From Polytrichum commune (lineage: Eukaryota > Streptophyta > Polytrichopsida > Polytrichales > Polytrichaceae), in the NCBI GenBank assembly GCA_950295325.1, contig OX485804.1:42644429-42708428 (forward strand): 64,000 bases of DNA, given 5' to 3'. The position numbers were made by a program, and so were the translations under genes. Under the pieces are notes generated by a model that was given only the letters and a program-made list of their open reading frames with translations, searched no databases and had not been told where the DNA came from. Shown here in pieces: positions 30,615-43,069 of the stretch (position 1 is its first letter; each line of letters begins with the position of its first letter).

Positions 30615-32007
30615 GCAATTTGTCTTGGTTGTGATTACAGTAACTTCACCTTCGGTGCTGCACCAACAAATTCGCTTCCGGGTGCAGCCTCCTTTACAGT
30701 AGCAGCAGTAACTCGCTTTCGGATGCAGCGACACTTCGTTGCCTGGCTGCAGCAACGGTCAAAAAAAATTTGACTCAATCTACTGTGCCTCTATTTCGAA
30801 CTAGTTTTGCTGGGTCGCTCTTCTCTCCTTCTGGATCTTCCCTCAATCTTCTCTCCTTCGGGCGCTTCGACTAACTACACCGCCTCTATTTCGGTCTAGT
30901 TTTTGCTGGATCTCTCTTCTCTATCCGAACTCTCTCCTTGTGGGTCGTAGTCTTTTGTATCTAGTGAGGATTTCTATGCCAACACTGGGACTTCGAAGAT
31001 CTATGTGTTTCACTGGGGTTTCGATGATCTAGCTATTTCAACTCTGGGATTTCCGGGGAAGCGGGCGCTTCGGTGATCAATCTGTGTGATCTCTGGGACT
31101 TCTGAGATGCACGTTCTTCGGAGTAGACTTCGCTGGGATTTCGGTGGTCTATCTGGTCCGGATCGGGATGGTGTCGGTGCGGTGAAGGTGGAGCCTCTGT
31201 TGAGGCAGGGCTCCCAATTAGTATATGTTGTCTCCGTTGGTGCAGCAATTTGTCCGTCTCAGTTGAGTCATGGAATCACAGGAAGGGAGAGAGAGCCGAC
31301 TGTAAGCAAAAGAGAAGGTGAGGGGTGGTTATTTGTAGAGATAGTGTCGGTTGCTGTTGCGCCGTAGATGCGCTTCTTCTGTATGCAGTCGCTTGAAAAT
31401 GGTGAGTTGGGGTGCGTGTGCTTATGGTGCAGTGTGGGTGAGGATTTGCACCTGTGGGTTGCCTAGGTTGACGCTCAGGGTGAGGTGGCTGCGGGCTGAG
31501 TAGTCATGCCGATCCAAGATAGTTGCCTCCCCCCGCAGATACCAGATTTGTCCTCTTGTGGATCCGTAATAGTTGGTGTGCTCGAATGAACTCAGAAACT
31601 CGAGGTTACAGATCTGCAGTCACAAGAGTGTACATATCTTAGGTGCACTGCGACACTACCCAACGTACTTGCTTCCCTCGCTCGCCCAGATCAGGGAAAT
31701 CCACCGTGGGGTTTTGACGCGATCTCGCATTCCCTCGCGAGACTCTCGAGAAAATCCGCGTGAATTGCAAGTGTAGTGATAGCAGCCACCTCAAATCTGC
31801 AGAACAAACTCAGCTTTCAGTCGCAACCACCATCTGAGTTCAATCTAGTCCACTAGCATGCCCGCAGGTGATATTCCTCACACCGATCTATGAGGAACCC
31901 AGCTTTCTCTCATCGATCTCCTGCATCAGCTGTCGCACCCCTCCTCACCGATCTGCTCTCAGCTACTCATCCCGCTTCTCTTTGGTCCCTTGCGGTGGCA
32001 TGATAGT
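30615..32007. other. right flank of the insertion, probable LINE upstream sequence
   Basis: No gene is supported. The first 200 bp share GCAGC/GCAAC-rich composition with the left flank at 14350-14480, as expected if both belonged to one LINE leader. Further on come TCTGGGATTTC-like words recalling the repeat tract at 39.1-40.9 kb. The boundary with the chromovirus piece near 32.0 kb is not sharp. Confidence 0.4.
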
Positions 32008-33650
32008 TTGGCGCTTATGAACGTGGATTTGATCCACAAACCGGACCGTGGAAATGTGGTGCCGGATGCGCGAAGTAGACCGGAAGAGTTCCAAGCAATG
32101 AGAACCATCCAAACCTTGTGGCTAATGTGTGCCGGCGAAGGAAACTTGTAATGCAAGATATAGGAGGGGTAAATTAACTACCCCAAAGCACAAAAGCTTT
32201 TAGGTGAGCTTCGCAAGAGCAAGGTGCTCAAAGAGGTTAAGTTGGTGGACGGATTGTTCAAGTGCAAGCAAAGTTGGGTGTATGTGCCACAAGGCAAGTT
32301 GAGGCTATCGGTTTTGAAGGAGGAATATGATAGTCCTATTGCCGGCCATAAAGGAGAAAGAAATAACCGCCATAGAATGGTGTCAAAGAGGTACCATTGG
32401 GGGTGCATAAAGGAGGATATAACCCACTTTGTGAAGGCGTGAATAAAGTGCCAAGTGAACCGAGCCTCTTACCAAAAGCAAGGCGGTTTCTTGCAACCGT
32501 TGCCTATCCCGTCGGCGTCATGGCATAGTATGTGCATGGACTTGATCACAAGTTTGCCGGAGTTACATGGGTATGATGCCATCTTGTTGATGGTAGAGCG
32601 GTTTGCCAAGTTGGCACACATGGTGCCGATTGTGGGAACCGCCACCGCGTTGGAGACTGCATAGCCTTTTCTCAAAGGATGGTTGAGGCACCACGGGTTG
32701 CCAAGAGTGATTGTGTGGGATCAAGATTCAAAGTTCACAAGTGCATTTTCAATGCATTTCTCTAAGGAGGTCGGAATGAAACTAAGGTTTAGCACGGCCT
32801 TGCATTCCCAAATGGATGAGAAAACGGAGCGTGTGAATGGAGTCTTGAAGCAATACTTGAGGAACTTGGTGGGGGCGGACCAAGGAGATTGGGCGGACTA
32901 TGTGGGTCGAGCGGAGTGTAATTGCAATGTAGCCACGCACTTGGCTACCAAGGGGTGGTCTTTCGTGGTGGCTTATGGAGTGGATGCGCTCCAACCTATT
33001 AACCTAGCTCTCGAGGGGGCACATTCAACACTAGAGTTCAACCAAGATGGTGAGGACTTGGCCAAGGATGGTAAACAAGTCTTGGAGATGACCAAGTTGT
33101 TGGTGGAGAAAGCCCGAAGGTGCTACGGAGTGCAAATCAATGCCGGAAGACGCGAAGTGGAGTATGAGGTGGGCCAATAAGGTGTTGTTGAATGTGGACA
33201 ACTTCACCTTGCCCAAAGGCCTTACTCCAAAAGTTCATGTCCAAAATTGGAACTTCGTTTTCCATTGTGGACCAAGTGTTCAAGGACATGTATAAGTTGG
33301 AATTACCGCCGGAGATCAAAGTGCATCCGACATTTCATGTCTCATTACGAAAGTCATTTTAGGACGACACCTTGTGGCCCGATCACAAGCAAGTGATTAG
33401 GCCACGTCCCGACCTTGTGGAGGTCACTTGGAACATGAGGTAGGAGGGCATCCTCAAGTGTAGGAAGCCCAAGTGAAAATGAAAGAAAATGTACAAAGGA
33501 GTACTTGGTGAAATGGTGAGGATACCATGAGAAACAAACCGCTTGGGTGGCGGCAAGAGACATGGTGAACACCAATGAATTGGTGAAGCACTTTGAAGAA
33601 ACTAAGGCTAAGGATTCCAATAAAATGAAGCGTAGGCATTGATGAGGACA
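32008..33650 (+). pseudogene. decayed chromovirus (Ty3) pol fragment: RNase H end, integrase, chromodomain
   Basis: Several frames with stops together show the HKPDRGN end of RNase H near 32035. Integrase follows: SWHSMCMDLITSLP with the first D; VIVWDQDSKFTSAF with the second D; and a degenerate QMDEKTERVNG with the glutamate (open frame 32683-33180). The C-terminal part includes PTFHVSLRKSF. A broken chromodomain at about 33490-33610 can be read across frames (EYLVKW, GYHEK, WVAARDM). The chromodomain identifies a chromovirus, a different Ty3 branch from the intact element. Gag, protease and RT are missing on the left. Confidence 0.8.
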
Positions 33651-35429
33651 TCAATCTCCTTTAGTGGGGGAGAGACGCTAGTAGCACACTTAGCTTCGAG
33701 GTTAATTACTCCACGACATGAACTTGTTTTTTTGGCTTGAGGGAATAAAGTCCAAACTTTAGTGGTGCAAAGAGAAAAGTATGAGATGAGGTCCTAGTCT
33801 TGTACTTGTGCTTGGTTAATGGAAGAGGGGGAATAGACATGCCAAACTAGGTTGGGTAAGCTGAGTAATTGGGGGCCATGGCTTGGAGGGGCCTTGGATA
33901 AAACCAAGAAACCTCTTAGCAGTGGGCTTGTCCGGGCGGGGACAAGGTGATGGCGCGTGCTCATAAAAGTGCTACCCGCGAGCAAACGAAAGTTGGCGCA
34001 TGGGAGTCATGAACCCATGTCTCGAAAGAGCAAAGTGGGAACCGAGTCGGGCGGGACTTGGCATCACCCCCGTGCGATTGAGGCGTGGCTTAACAATGGA
34101 AAGCCATCTCGGAGTTGCAACCGAGACAACTTAGTGGAAGCGTTGAGGTCTCGCCTAGATGTGTCACGTTAGGCTAGTGGAGCCTAACGGGGGAGGCCCC
34201 AAAGGAGGGGCAACCCAAGTGAGTCCCAAAGTAGGTGGGTCTAGTATAGGTTAGGTCCTTGGAGGAGTTCCAAGGTCGCTAACGGACCACCTAGTAACGA
34301 CACCTTTGGGACTATGCCAAATTTGAAGATGCATTGTGGGGGTCGCGCCCTAAGGTAAACACAATGCCGCACCATAGAGGATGGCAACTTGAGAATTGGT
34401 GTGCCGACTACGAGTATAGTCGATGAGGGCATCGACTCCGTTTGGTGGGGGTGAGTGTCGCGCACCTCTCCATGAGGAGTGCCCGAAACACCATGGGCAC
34501 AAGGGGGACCCCGGAGTGACACCCGGGACTTGTGGCGCCGTTGGTGAGAGGGCCCAAGTGATCCTAGTGCGGGTGAGGGCCCCGGGCGTTGGAAACGCCT
34601 CCCACCCACGAAGACTAGGAGGCACAAGGGTAAGGCCATGAGTTATGCGTAGCTCATGGCGTGGTGATTCTAGAAAGCTCAAGAACACCTCAATCGGAGG
34701 TGTGAGCTAGGAGTTATGGCCATTTGAGTGGGGCGCTGTCCCGGGACAGCGCCTTGGTACAGCAGTGCCTGGGAGTGATTCCCGGGACTGCCAAGGTTCA
34801 AACAGGCATAACGTCCTCAATACTTGCCCGAATGGGGCAAGTGAGGAGTCCATCGGCATCTACGTGAAGCGTAGATGAAGATGGAGTGGTTGGTTGTTAT
34901 GATCAGACATCATACAAGGAAGTTATGATGGTCTGAAGCTGCTAGGGGGTTCTAGGCCCAGCAGCTAAAGGAAAATGTCCACTTGGCCCCAACTCTTGGT
35001 AGAGAGACAAGAGGTTGGTTGACGGTGGGGTAGGGGCCCCGCGTGAAGTCCTAGAGGCTTATATGGGTGAGGTGGTGTGGCCTCACCCACCCGAGGCCGA
35101 AAGGCACGGCCTCCATGGGCATTGGCCCATTGTGAGGCCATAGTTGCCTAGTATGGTTCGGGTTGTTGTAGTGTTGCTCCGGCAATGCGATGATCAACAT
35201 GGGATTGGACTTCCCATGGATGGAAGTCCACATCTAGGAATGGGTTACCGATTAAGGGGTGAGTCTCGAAAGCAAAGTAGGAGGGTTGGTTCCCTCCTAT
35301 GAACTATAAGGTCCGGGGTAGGAGGAGCTAATCATTAGCATGGCGGAATGCGAATGGTTAGCACTCGTAACCTTTGCTGGAATTGAAAATTGGCAAGATT
35401 GTCAAGGGGGGCTAGCAAGGGTTGCGACA
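33651..35429 (+). repeat. probable 3' LTR of the chromovirus fragment
   Basis: A purine tract AGTGGGGGAGAGA (33663-33675) directly follows the pol relic, as a polypurine tract should. The block ends GGTTGCGACA at 35429 exactly where LINE copy 2 homology begins. About 1.75 kb of GC-richer DNA between these marks is best read as an LTR, with a mutated left TG end. No partner LTR is present in the window. Confidence 0.5.
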
Positions 35430-37186
35430 GAGATTGTGCTTTAAGTGGGGACTATATCTTATGTGAGGGTAGTATATTGGGTGGGGCCGTGGTGGTTTTT
35501 GTTTTGGGTGGGTATGTTGTTGTGGGGGGGATGTTGTATTTCTTAGTTGATTGGGTGGAGGGTAATTGATTAGGTTAGGGTAGGTTCCTAGTTCATAATG
35601 TGGGTTATGTTTTGGATGAGATATGTATTTTGGGTAGTTTATGTATTTTGGATGGGATCCGTGTCTTGGATGAAGGAGGTGCCTTGGATGTGGTATGAAT
35701 TTTAAGTTTTTAACGGAGTCCGGGTTGTGTATTATGTTATTTGATTGTTTAGGTGTGAGGGAGGGATTTAGTTTTGAGTACGTCCTTTGTTTAGGATGCA
35801 ACTTATATTTTAGATGTGGTTTGGATGTAAGATGAAGTTTGTTTGTTGGTATGGTGAAGGTATCTTTGATTTGGATGCATGATGAAGGTATCTTTGGTTT
35901 GTTCTTGTCTGATTTGTGGTATTTGTTTGGTGTGTATTTTGTTATAGGGGGGGTGATGGGTGGGGTGGGTATAATGTTTTTTAGTTGTTTAGGTATGGAT
36001 TGTAATTTTGTATGTTTGCTTGTAGTTAGGTTAGTTCCCTAATATTGTGTAAAGTTATTTTTGTATTTAGTTTTATGGCGAGGCCGGTAGGCCGAGGCCA
36101 TTTTATTTTTTGGGTATTTGTAATTTGAGTGGTAGTTTGGTGTTGAGAACGGTAGTTTATTAGGTATGGGTTGTGTTTTGTATGTTGGGTGGGGTTTGTA
36201 TTTTTGGTGGAGTTTATATGTTTGGTGGGGATTATATTTTGGGTGTAATATGTATTTTGTGTGGGGTTTGTATTTTGGGTGTGTATATTGTTTCGTTTGA
36301 GTTCTGTCTTTGTGCATGTGTAAAGTAAAGTGATTGTATTTATATTTCATATGGTATTTTGGCCGTCGTATGGTATCATGACTAGTATGATGGTATCTTT
36401 TATTATAGAGTACGGACTTTGTTGTAGGCGTGTGTATGATGTTTGGGTATGGTCGGGTTTTAGTCTTATTTATTCTTTGGTTTTTTATGATCATGTTTTT
36501 GTTTATAGTGAAAGGGTTAGTTTTGGCGGGTGTTATGCTTTTTATTTGTTTGAGTAGGGAGTATGTGTATTTTGGATTAATTGTATGGTATTTGTATTTT
36601 GTTTGAGTATAATGTTTTGTTTGGGTGTTGTATTTTGCTTGAGTGTGGTATTTTGCTTGAGTATAACATTTTTCTTGAGCATGGCATTTTGCTTGAGTAT
36701 GGTATATTGTTTGAGTATGATGTGTTGCTTGGGTGTGGCATTTTGTTTGAGTATGGTATTTTGCTTGAGTACAGTATTTTTTTTGGGTATGATATTTTGC
36801 TTGGGTATGGTATTTTTCTTGAGTATAGTATTTTGTTTGAGTATGGCATTTTGCTTGAGTATGGTTTTTTGCTGGAGTATGATATTTTGTTTGTGTATGG
36901 TATTTTGTATGGTATTTTGCTTGGGTATGGTATTTTGCTTGAGTATGGAATTTTGCTCGAGTATGGAGTTTGTTTTCTTATAAAGTAGATAACTTGTATT
37001 TCATATGGTATTTTGGACATTGTGGGATACTATGAGTAGTACGATGGTATCTAGTATTTATTCTAGGTGAAATAGTATATAGAATACTATGTGTAATACT
37101 ATGTTTAATACTATGTCTACATATGTGTATGTATCTAAGATAGTATTGAAGTAAATATTTTTGTTTTACCCGGCGATTTGTGGTCA
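35430..37186 (-). pseudogene. LINE copy 2 ORF2 N-terminal region
   Basis: This is the same low-complexity region as 11056-12561. The G-run at about 35524-35532 has seven G, so here the HPK-rich frame stays open where copy 1 is shifted (ending TSPPQQHTHPKQKPPRP). Other indels break the frame near 36500 and 36980. A MASAYRPRHK block lies near 36080. Confidence 0.65.
36595..36975 (-). repeat. 18-bp minisatellite in LINE copy 2
   Basis: About 20 copies of an 18-bp unit (plus sense GAGTATGGTATTTTGCTT and variants), homologous to 11885-12345. On the minus strand it encodes IPYSSK-type hexapeptides. Two plus-strand frames are also open across it, but these are shadows of the repeat. Confidence 0.9.
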
Positions 37187-38941
37187 ATCCACATGTGGCA
37201 GGTCTTTGATCATAAGATTTGGATTTACCAACCCAGTAATTTGTTGCATCCCGGTAAGTGCCATGGTTAATGTGCTTTGGATGTCCAACATTTGCTTCTT
37301 CAATTTTTCGTTGATGTCATCTACATAGTTGTGGGCCTCTTTGACTATGTCATCCTTCAAGACCTTCATCTCTTCGTGTAGTTCAAGCTTGAGTTTCTTG
37401 TTGCCTTCTTCAATGGCCTCCTTCATGATGGAAAAAACTTCGCTTTTGGTAGCATTCTTCTCCCCTTGGTTTTGGTTTTGGATTGCTTCAATGGTGTTCA
37501 CCAAGCAAGTGTTAGTATCCTCAAATCCAAACTTGATCAACAAATCTTTGGAGGGTTTGTCAATACCATCAAGACTTCTACGGTGTGGAGTGATTTCCAC
37601 ATGATAAACACCAATTTTTTCCTCTTTTCCTACAAACTTTTTGTATACAAAGGGGTTGAGGCATTCAACATTTGCACTACCATTGTGTCTAATTCCATCT
37701 TGCTTATGGAACCAAATAGAGACAACATTCTTGGTTCCAATTATCTTGCAAATTTCAAGAGATGTGTCATCAATGCTCATCAAGATGGGAAGGTTGTAGA
37801 GGGTGAGAGTTAGAGCTTCTTTCCTTTGTTTTTGCTCCAATGTGAGAGAAGGCCCTTTCTTCACTTGTCCTTCCAAAATTTCATGGTGTGTTGCAACTTG
37901 GAGTTCTTGAATTTTCTTGGCTTGTGAGGGGGTCGGTGCAACAATGTAAGCATGGTTGTTGGAAGTGCCCTTTTGCACCTCTACAATCTCAAATTCATAA
38001 CCTCTCCTAAAGCTATTCTCTAGAACATCTTTGAAGAGCATGTGTGAAGAGACATCAATCAAAGTTTCACTAGTGATTTTGATTGAGAGGTTGTTGTTCC
38101 TAGCTATGGAGTGGTAAGTCTTACATACCTTTCCAAGAGTACCTTGGGTTGATTTGGGGTCCAATTGTAGTATGAATGGTCTAAGTCCTTTCAACAAGGC
38201 CACACCATCAATTTCGGGGTGGAGAAGGTGGAGTTTGGCAATACCCGCCCAAACTCCTTTCTCTCCACCTCTCTTGACACTCATGCACATAATAGATATG
38301 GGCTCAATAAGGTTAGTACCAAGTGGTATTTGCATCAACTCAAGTCTTTTCTTTACTAGTTCTTTCACATGGTTATAGAGGAGAGGGGTGTTGGGTAGTT
38401 GAAATTCAATAGCAACATGGAAGTCCAAAGAGAGACATGTATTGGGATCGATTGGGATATCATATGGAATTTGTGTTAGGTTGAGGTGTTGTCCAAGGAC
38501 ACCATCCTCCCTCTTACCTGGGTAATAGATTTGGGGTATCCTTGGGAAGGATATTGTGACCCCCTCCATCTCTTCCGCTTCCTTCCTTGGTACACCCCTA
38601 AGTACCCTATCTTCAATGGATTCACCATGAAAGAGCTCTTCCAACCCCTCTTCCATAGCCAATTTCTCCATGTTAGTGAAACCATACCAAAAATTTTGAC
38701 GGAACCTTCGTTCCGGGAAAATGGAATTTACATGTGTGGCTTGTGGGCGTCGTTGTGGAGTTTGGTGTAGAGACTTGTTCGGTGTTGTCTTCTCTCGGGT
38801 CCTCTTGGTGCCTATTTCCTTCGCAGCTTGATTCTCCTTTGCCTTCTCCGCTAGGAGCCGCATGAGGTTTTGTGAAGGTGTGTCCACCTCCATATTGTCA
38901 TCATCCCCAAAGGCGGTACGGAATGATGAGGGTGAAGCCAT
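37184..38941 (-). CDS. LINE ORF1 protein, copy 2
   Basis: This copy is 585 aa, the same length as copy 1 and roughly 95 % identical by eye. It starts MASPSSFRTAFGDDDN and keeps the RRM-like regions and C-terminal coiled coil. The differences are mostly conservative (for example S for T, I for L), which suggests ORF1 was under selection while the family was active. The rest of this element is defective, so any product could act only in trans. Confidence 0.75.
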   Translation of the reverse strand: MASPSSFRTAFGDDDNMEVDTPSQNLMRLLAEKAKENQAAKEIGTKRTREKTTPNKSLHQTPQRRPQATHVNSIFPERRFRQNFWYGFTNMEKLAMEEGLEELFHGESIEDRVLRGVPRKEAEEMEGVTISFPRIPQIYYPGKREDGVLGQHLNLTQIPYDIPIDPNTCLSLDFHVAIEFQLPNTPLLYNHVKELVKKRLELMQIPLGTNLIEPISIMCMSVKRGGEKGVWAGIAKLHLLHPEIDGVALLKGLRPFILQLDPKSTQGTLGKVCKTYHSIARNNNLSIKITSETLIDVSSHMLFKDVLENSFRRGYEFEIVEVQKGTSNNHAYIVAPTPSQAKKIQELQVATHHEILEGQVKKGPSLTLEQKQRKEALTLTLYNLPILMSIDDTSLEICKIIGTKNVVSIWFHKQDGIRHNGSANVECLNPFVYKKFVGKEEKIGVYHVEITPHRRSLDGIDKPSKDLLIKFGFEDTNTCLVNTIEAIQNQNQGEKNATKSEVFSIMKEAIEEGNKKLKLELHEEMKVLKDDIVKEAHNYVDDINEKLKKQMLDIQSTLTMALTGMQQITGLVNPNLMIKDLPHVD

Positions 38942-41160
38942 CGCGGTAGGTAGCAGCTCCTTCTTGGTTAGTTGGTGATGCCTCTGTGCTCTACGTAGTA
39001 CTGGCTCTGAATGGGTTAGACTCCAGCAGTCTACATACGTAGACAGGTGCGGTGCTTTTTCAAAGTTTTCTAGGTTTATAGGACTCTTATGCCTTGTGTT
39101 AGGGGGTTTTTTATGATGAGACTTCGGGGACTACTGAGGTTAGGTTCGGAGCCTTCTGCTATGTTGGGGATTCTTAGGTGAGGAAATTCTAACAAACTAG
39201 GTGTGTGAGGTTCTGGTTTTACTGGTGGCTCCGGGACCTTTCTGATTTCTGGTTTCGGAGGCTCTGAAGTGATATTTTGTAGACTCTAATGCATTATTGT
39301 GTAATTACAGGGATCCTAAGGTTATGAGATTACGTATACTCATAGTTATACTTTACGTACCCTCATAGACTTTTCAGATTTGGAAGTTGTGAGGTTCAGA
39401 AACTTTTCAGGTTTCGAAGACTCTGTAGTTTTGGAGACTCTGGGGTTCTGAGACTCTGAGGTTTCGGGGGTTCTAAGGTTTCAGATTTTTAGAGTTACAG
39501 AAGCTATGATATTCGTAATCTGTGAGTATTTCTAAAGCTTTACTTTGAGACTTTCTTGCTGGGTTTGTGAGTTTAGCAGGATCAGGGTGAAATTACTCTG
39601 AGGTTTCGAGGACTTCTGAGGTTCTGAGACTCTGAGGTTTCGAAGACTCTGGGTTCGGAGACTCTGAAGTTTCTAAGACTCTGGGTTCGGAGACTCTGGG
39701 GCTTCGGAGGTTCTAGAGGTTTCAGAGTTTTTGAATTACAAAGACTCTGATATTCATACGCCTTTAGGATTTCTGAATCTCTACTTCGAGACTCTCTTGC
39801 TGGGTTTGTGAGTTTAGTAGAGTCAGTTGGTGATTTTTCTACTCTACGATGTGGGTGCAATCGCTCTGAGGTTTCTGAGATTCTGGGGTTCGGAGACTTT
39901 AAATTTCGGAGGTTCTAAGGTTTCAGAGTTTTTGTCTACAGCGACTCTGGTATTCATAGGCTTTTAGGATTACTGAAGCTCTACTTCGAGGCTTTCTTGC
40001 TGGGTTTGTGAGTTTTAGCAGGATCAGTTGGTGATTTTTCTATTTTACAATGAGGATGAGATCTCTCTGAGGTGGGAATTCGGGGATTCTGGAATTCGGT
40101 GCTCTCTACTACTACTGATCTGGTTCGAGAGATTTCGGGGCCTCTAAAACTCTGTTATGAAGTTATAGAGATTTTGAGGTTCTAAGGTGAAATTCTGGGG
40201 TTTTATTAAGATGAAGTGTTTAGGGGTTTTTAAGGGGTTTTTGGGTTTCTGGTGCTTTTTAATATTCTACTGATCCGTCTCAGGGTGTTTCGGGACCTTT
40301 AAGCTGATATTTTGTAGACTTTAGGACTCTGATATGAGATTGCAGGGATTTTGAGGCTCTAGTACGGGAGTTTATGAACTCTAAGATAATTTTCGGAGTT
40401 TCTGGACTTTTTAAGCTGAGATTACGACCACTCTAGATGAGATTTCGGAGTCTTTTGAGTTTTCAGGGATCCTAAGGTTGGAGATCTAAAATTTGGGGAC
40501 TCTAAGATCAGAGACTTCTACGGTCAGGCTTTCTTGCCAGCTACGTGAATTTCAATCCAGGGGAGTCAGGGGTTCTAAGATCTTAGGGTGTGGTTACGGT
40601 TATTTAAGGTGAGGTTTTGGGGGATTCGAGGATTCGGAGATATTGAGTTTTCGGAACCTTTTACGATGAAGCCTTTTTATGTGGTTCGTGAGTTTTGGAA
40701 AGGGCAGCCTGAGATTTTAGTCCTTTAAGGTGGGATTGGGTTCTCTTCTAAGGTGGGGTTACTGATAATCTGATAGACTCTATGGTGTAACTTTCACACA
40801 AGATTCGTGAGAATAAGCAAAGAGCAAACGAAAATGAGTAAGGTGTGGGTTTGAGACAAATCTGGTTTCGGCGTGTTCGGATTCCGTTCGGTGTAGGCAG
40901 TTCTGCTCCGGTGCGACTTTATGTTGTGACTTCCCTGCACGATTTGTGAGGTTTTAAACAGAAATGAACATAAATGAGCAAGGGATGGGTTTGAGTCAAA
41001 TCTGGTTTCGGCGTGCTCTATTCTTTTTTCGGTGTAGGCAAATCTGCTCTGGCAGCTATCTCCGCATGCGTAATGTGTTGGTTCTGATTTGTTGTAGGCA
41101 GTTTGGGACTTGCCGCGTAAGGGTGTGTTGGTTACCCTGGATCTCCTAGATGTGTTGCTG
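38942..41160. repeat. degenerate tandem-repeat tract upstream of LINE copy 2
   Basis: The tract consists of imperfect repeats of words such as GAGACTCTGAGGTTTCGGAG and TTTCTTGCTGGGTTTGTGAG. A longer unit of about 190-240 bp recurs at about 39545, 39787 and 39973. A unit of about 125 bp (GGGTTTGAG(A/T)CAAATCTGG) occurs at 40850 and 40988. It may be the 5' leader of LINE copy 2, since no other boundary is seen. No ORF is supported. Confidence 0.55.
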
Positions 41161-43069
41161 CTTCGCCGTTAGCTTCTACACACCAACTATGCACACACTC
41201 ATGGATCCCAGCATGCTTCAGTTCTAATCCATTTTGAAACATCTACAACACTTCAATGAGATTTGGGTTTTAGATCTAACACTCTAAAATGTGGATCACG
41301 ATTTGGGCGTCACTCCTCCCGGTCTCACATAGAGCTGTTTAGATCTGTGACCTAACACCTCCCATTACGCAACAGTCCCTCCCCGTTTCTTCAGCCCCGC
41401 ATCAGCTCCTCCATCAAATTATGTGCACTACTGTTATTGTAACAAAAAGTCTTCGGTCCTGCATGCAAAGCAACATAAAGTTCCCCAGCTGTGTTCACTA
41501 TTGATTGGAGTGTAGTTAACGAGATTTGAAGACGTAGTCCAATCTCTTTGGAGCATGTGTCTTTATGGTGTTTTCTCTTCGACCCTCACCTAACCACATA
41601 CCATTCAAATATAGGAATCCGATTAAGAAGCGGAACCAAAAAACACATGCATACCTTATGTCTACATAGCTTTTGGTGAGTATTTTGGATGTCGAGACAA
41701 AGTCCCATGTACTTCATCTCTCCTATTTTCAATACCATGTTATGCATGCTTGGGTTCCAAAAGCTTGAGACCGGTGGAGGCATGCCAAAGGACGGGGTAC
41801 GTACTTATTGCCGCTGCATGGTGACTCTATTCACCCTTAAACCCTTAAAGGACGTGGGGTTTCAACATACGACCAAATACACTATTTATACGGTCGTCAT
41901 CAAGTTCATGAATCGTATTTGACATATTTATGGGTTTGAGGTTTTGTTTTATATGTTGTCTTCATGTCAAAAAGAAGATACAAATTTGCTTATATTTGAC
42001 ATTAATCACCAAAATACAATGTATGTATTTGCATTCAAGGTCACTTGGATTGCGCATTTATTTGAATCCCCACTAACATCAAGATAGTCAACCAATTTCA
42101 AAAAAGTTTATTTGAAACACAAGTTACTTTTATGTAGGGTCAATTTTCATGCGATTTGCTAAAAACAAAAAATGAAGCTCAAATACATGTCTTTATGCAT
42201 GGAGAGGTATAGTTTGGGCCTATTATTAGATGCTTAACCCTTGAAGTACATGGGGTGTGTTTATACATGATACATGACGACTTATAGCCTCCCCACACTT
42301 GCTAGTGGTGAGGCTAGTCGGCGACTCCCACCAGTAGGGTTGAGCTTTTTAATAACTTTATAGTAGTGGCAGTGATTGGTCGCATCGAACCTACCACTTG
42401 CTCGTTCATTGTTGCGATCAATAATTTCACACGCCTCTATAATTTTGTACTATTAGGAAATCTTGAGCGAGAAAATTTCTCATTTCTGGATAATTTCAAG
42501 CGAGATAAATCACTACGCTTCACCTTCGCAATGAGTGAGTGGCCACAAATTCATATCTCTCTATAACTACACTGAATATGATATTTAGGCAATGACAAGG
42601 TTGTGGATACGCACATATACCAAATATCCAACTACTACCTAAAGTCATGTGTTAGGCTTGTAAAGCATCCCAATCTCAGCCAAATAACCTTATCATTATT
42701 ATCATCCCACAAAATGACTAGTCACAAAATCCTCCAAACTTCCTTAATCACTTAGATATATACCACATACTTACCATCCCACTAGGCACCATCTGATACT
42801 CCCCTTCCCCCATTTTTCCACCTTACTACCTTATAGAATCCCTCTCAATTTCATCCCCAACTTTCTTCAACAAATCCCAACACCCCTCATATCCCTATGT
42901 CATACTACCTCATCCCTCATGACCCAACACCCACCTACCCCTGTATCAAGAAACCATTAATGGATGATTGTACTAATACCTCCAATACCTCCACCTATTA
43001 TATGACTCCCAATACCACCCTCTCTCACCAATCTACTACCTCTCCAATTCCCCCTAATGAATCTTATTG
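41161..43069. other. intergenic DNA, no gene seen
   Basis: No ORF with family features. A weak dispersed similarity links 41530-41575 and 48660-48710 (GACGTAGTC.AATCTCT), perhaps an old repeat. Confidence 0.4.

Larger units (their letters stand above)
35430..38941 (-). mobile_element. partial LINE copy 2 (5' part only)
   Basis: The sequence matches copy 1 from about 11056 to 14315 (minus strand): the HPK-rich tract, the 18-bp repeat, and an intact ORF1. The APE, RT and RNase H parts are absent; homology stops at the chromovirus LTR end. Losing the 3' rather than the 5' part is not the usual LINE truncation, so secondary insertion plus deletion is likely. Confidence 0.85.

Noticed and set aside
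36581..36988. Two plus-strand ORFs rich in Leu, Phe and Cys across the 18-bp repeat
   Set aside because: Antisense shadows of a repeat whose unit is a multiple of three without stops.
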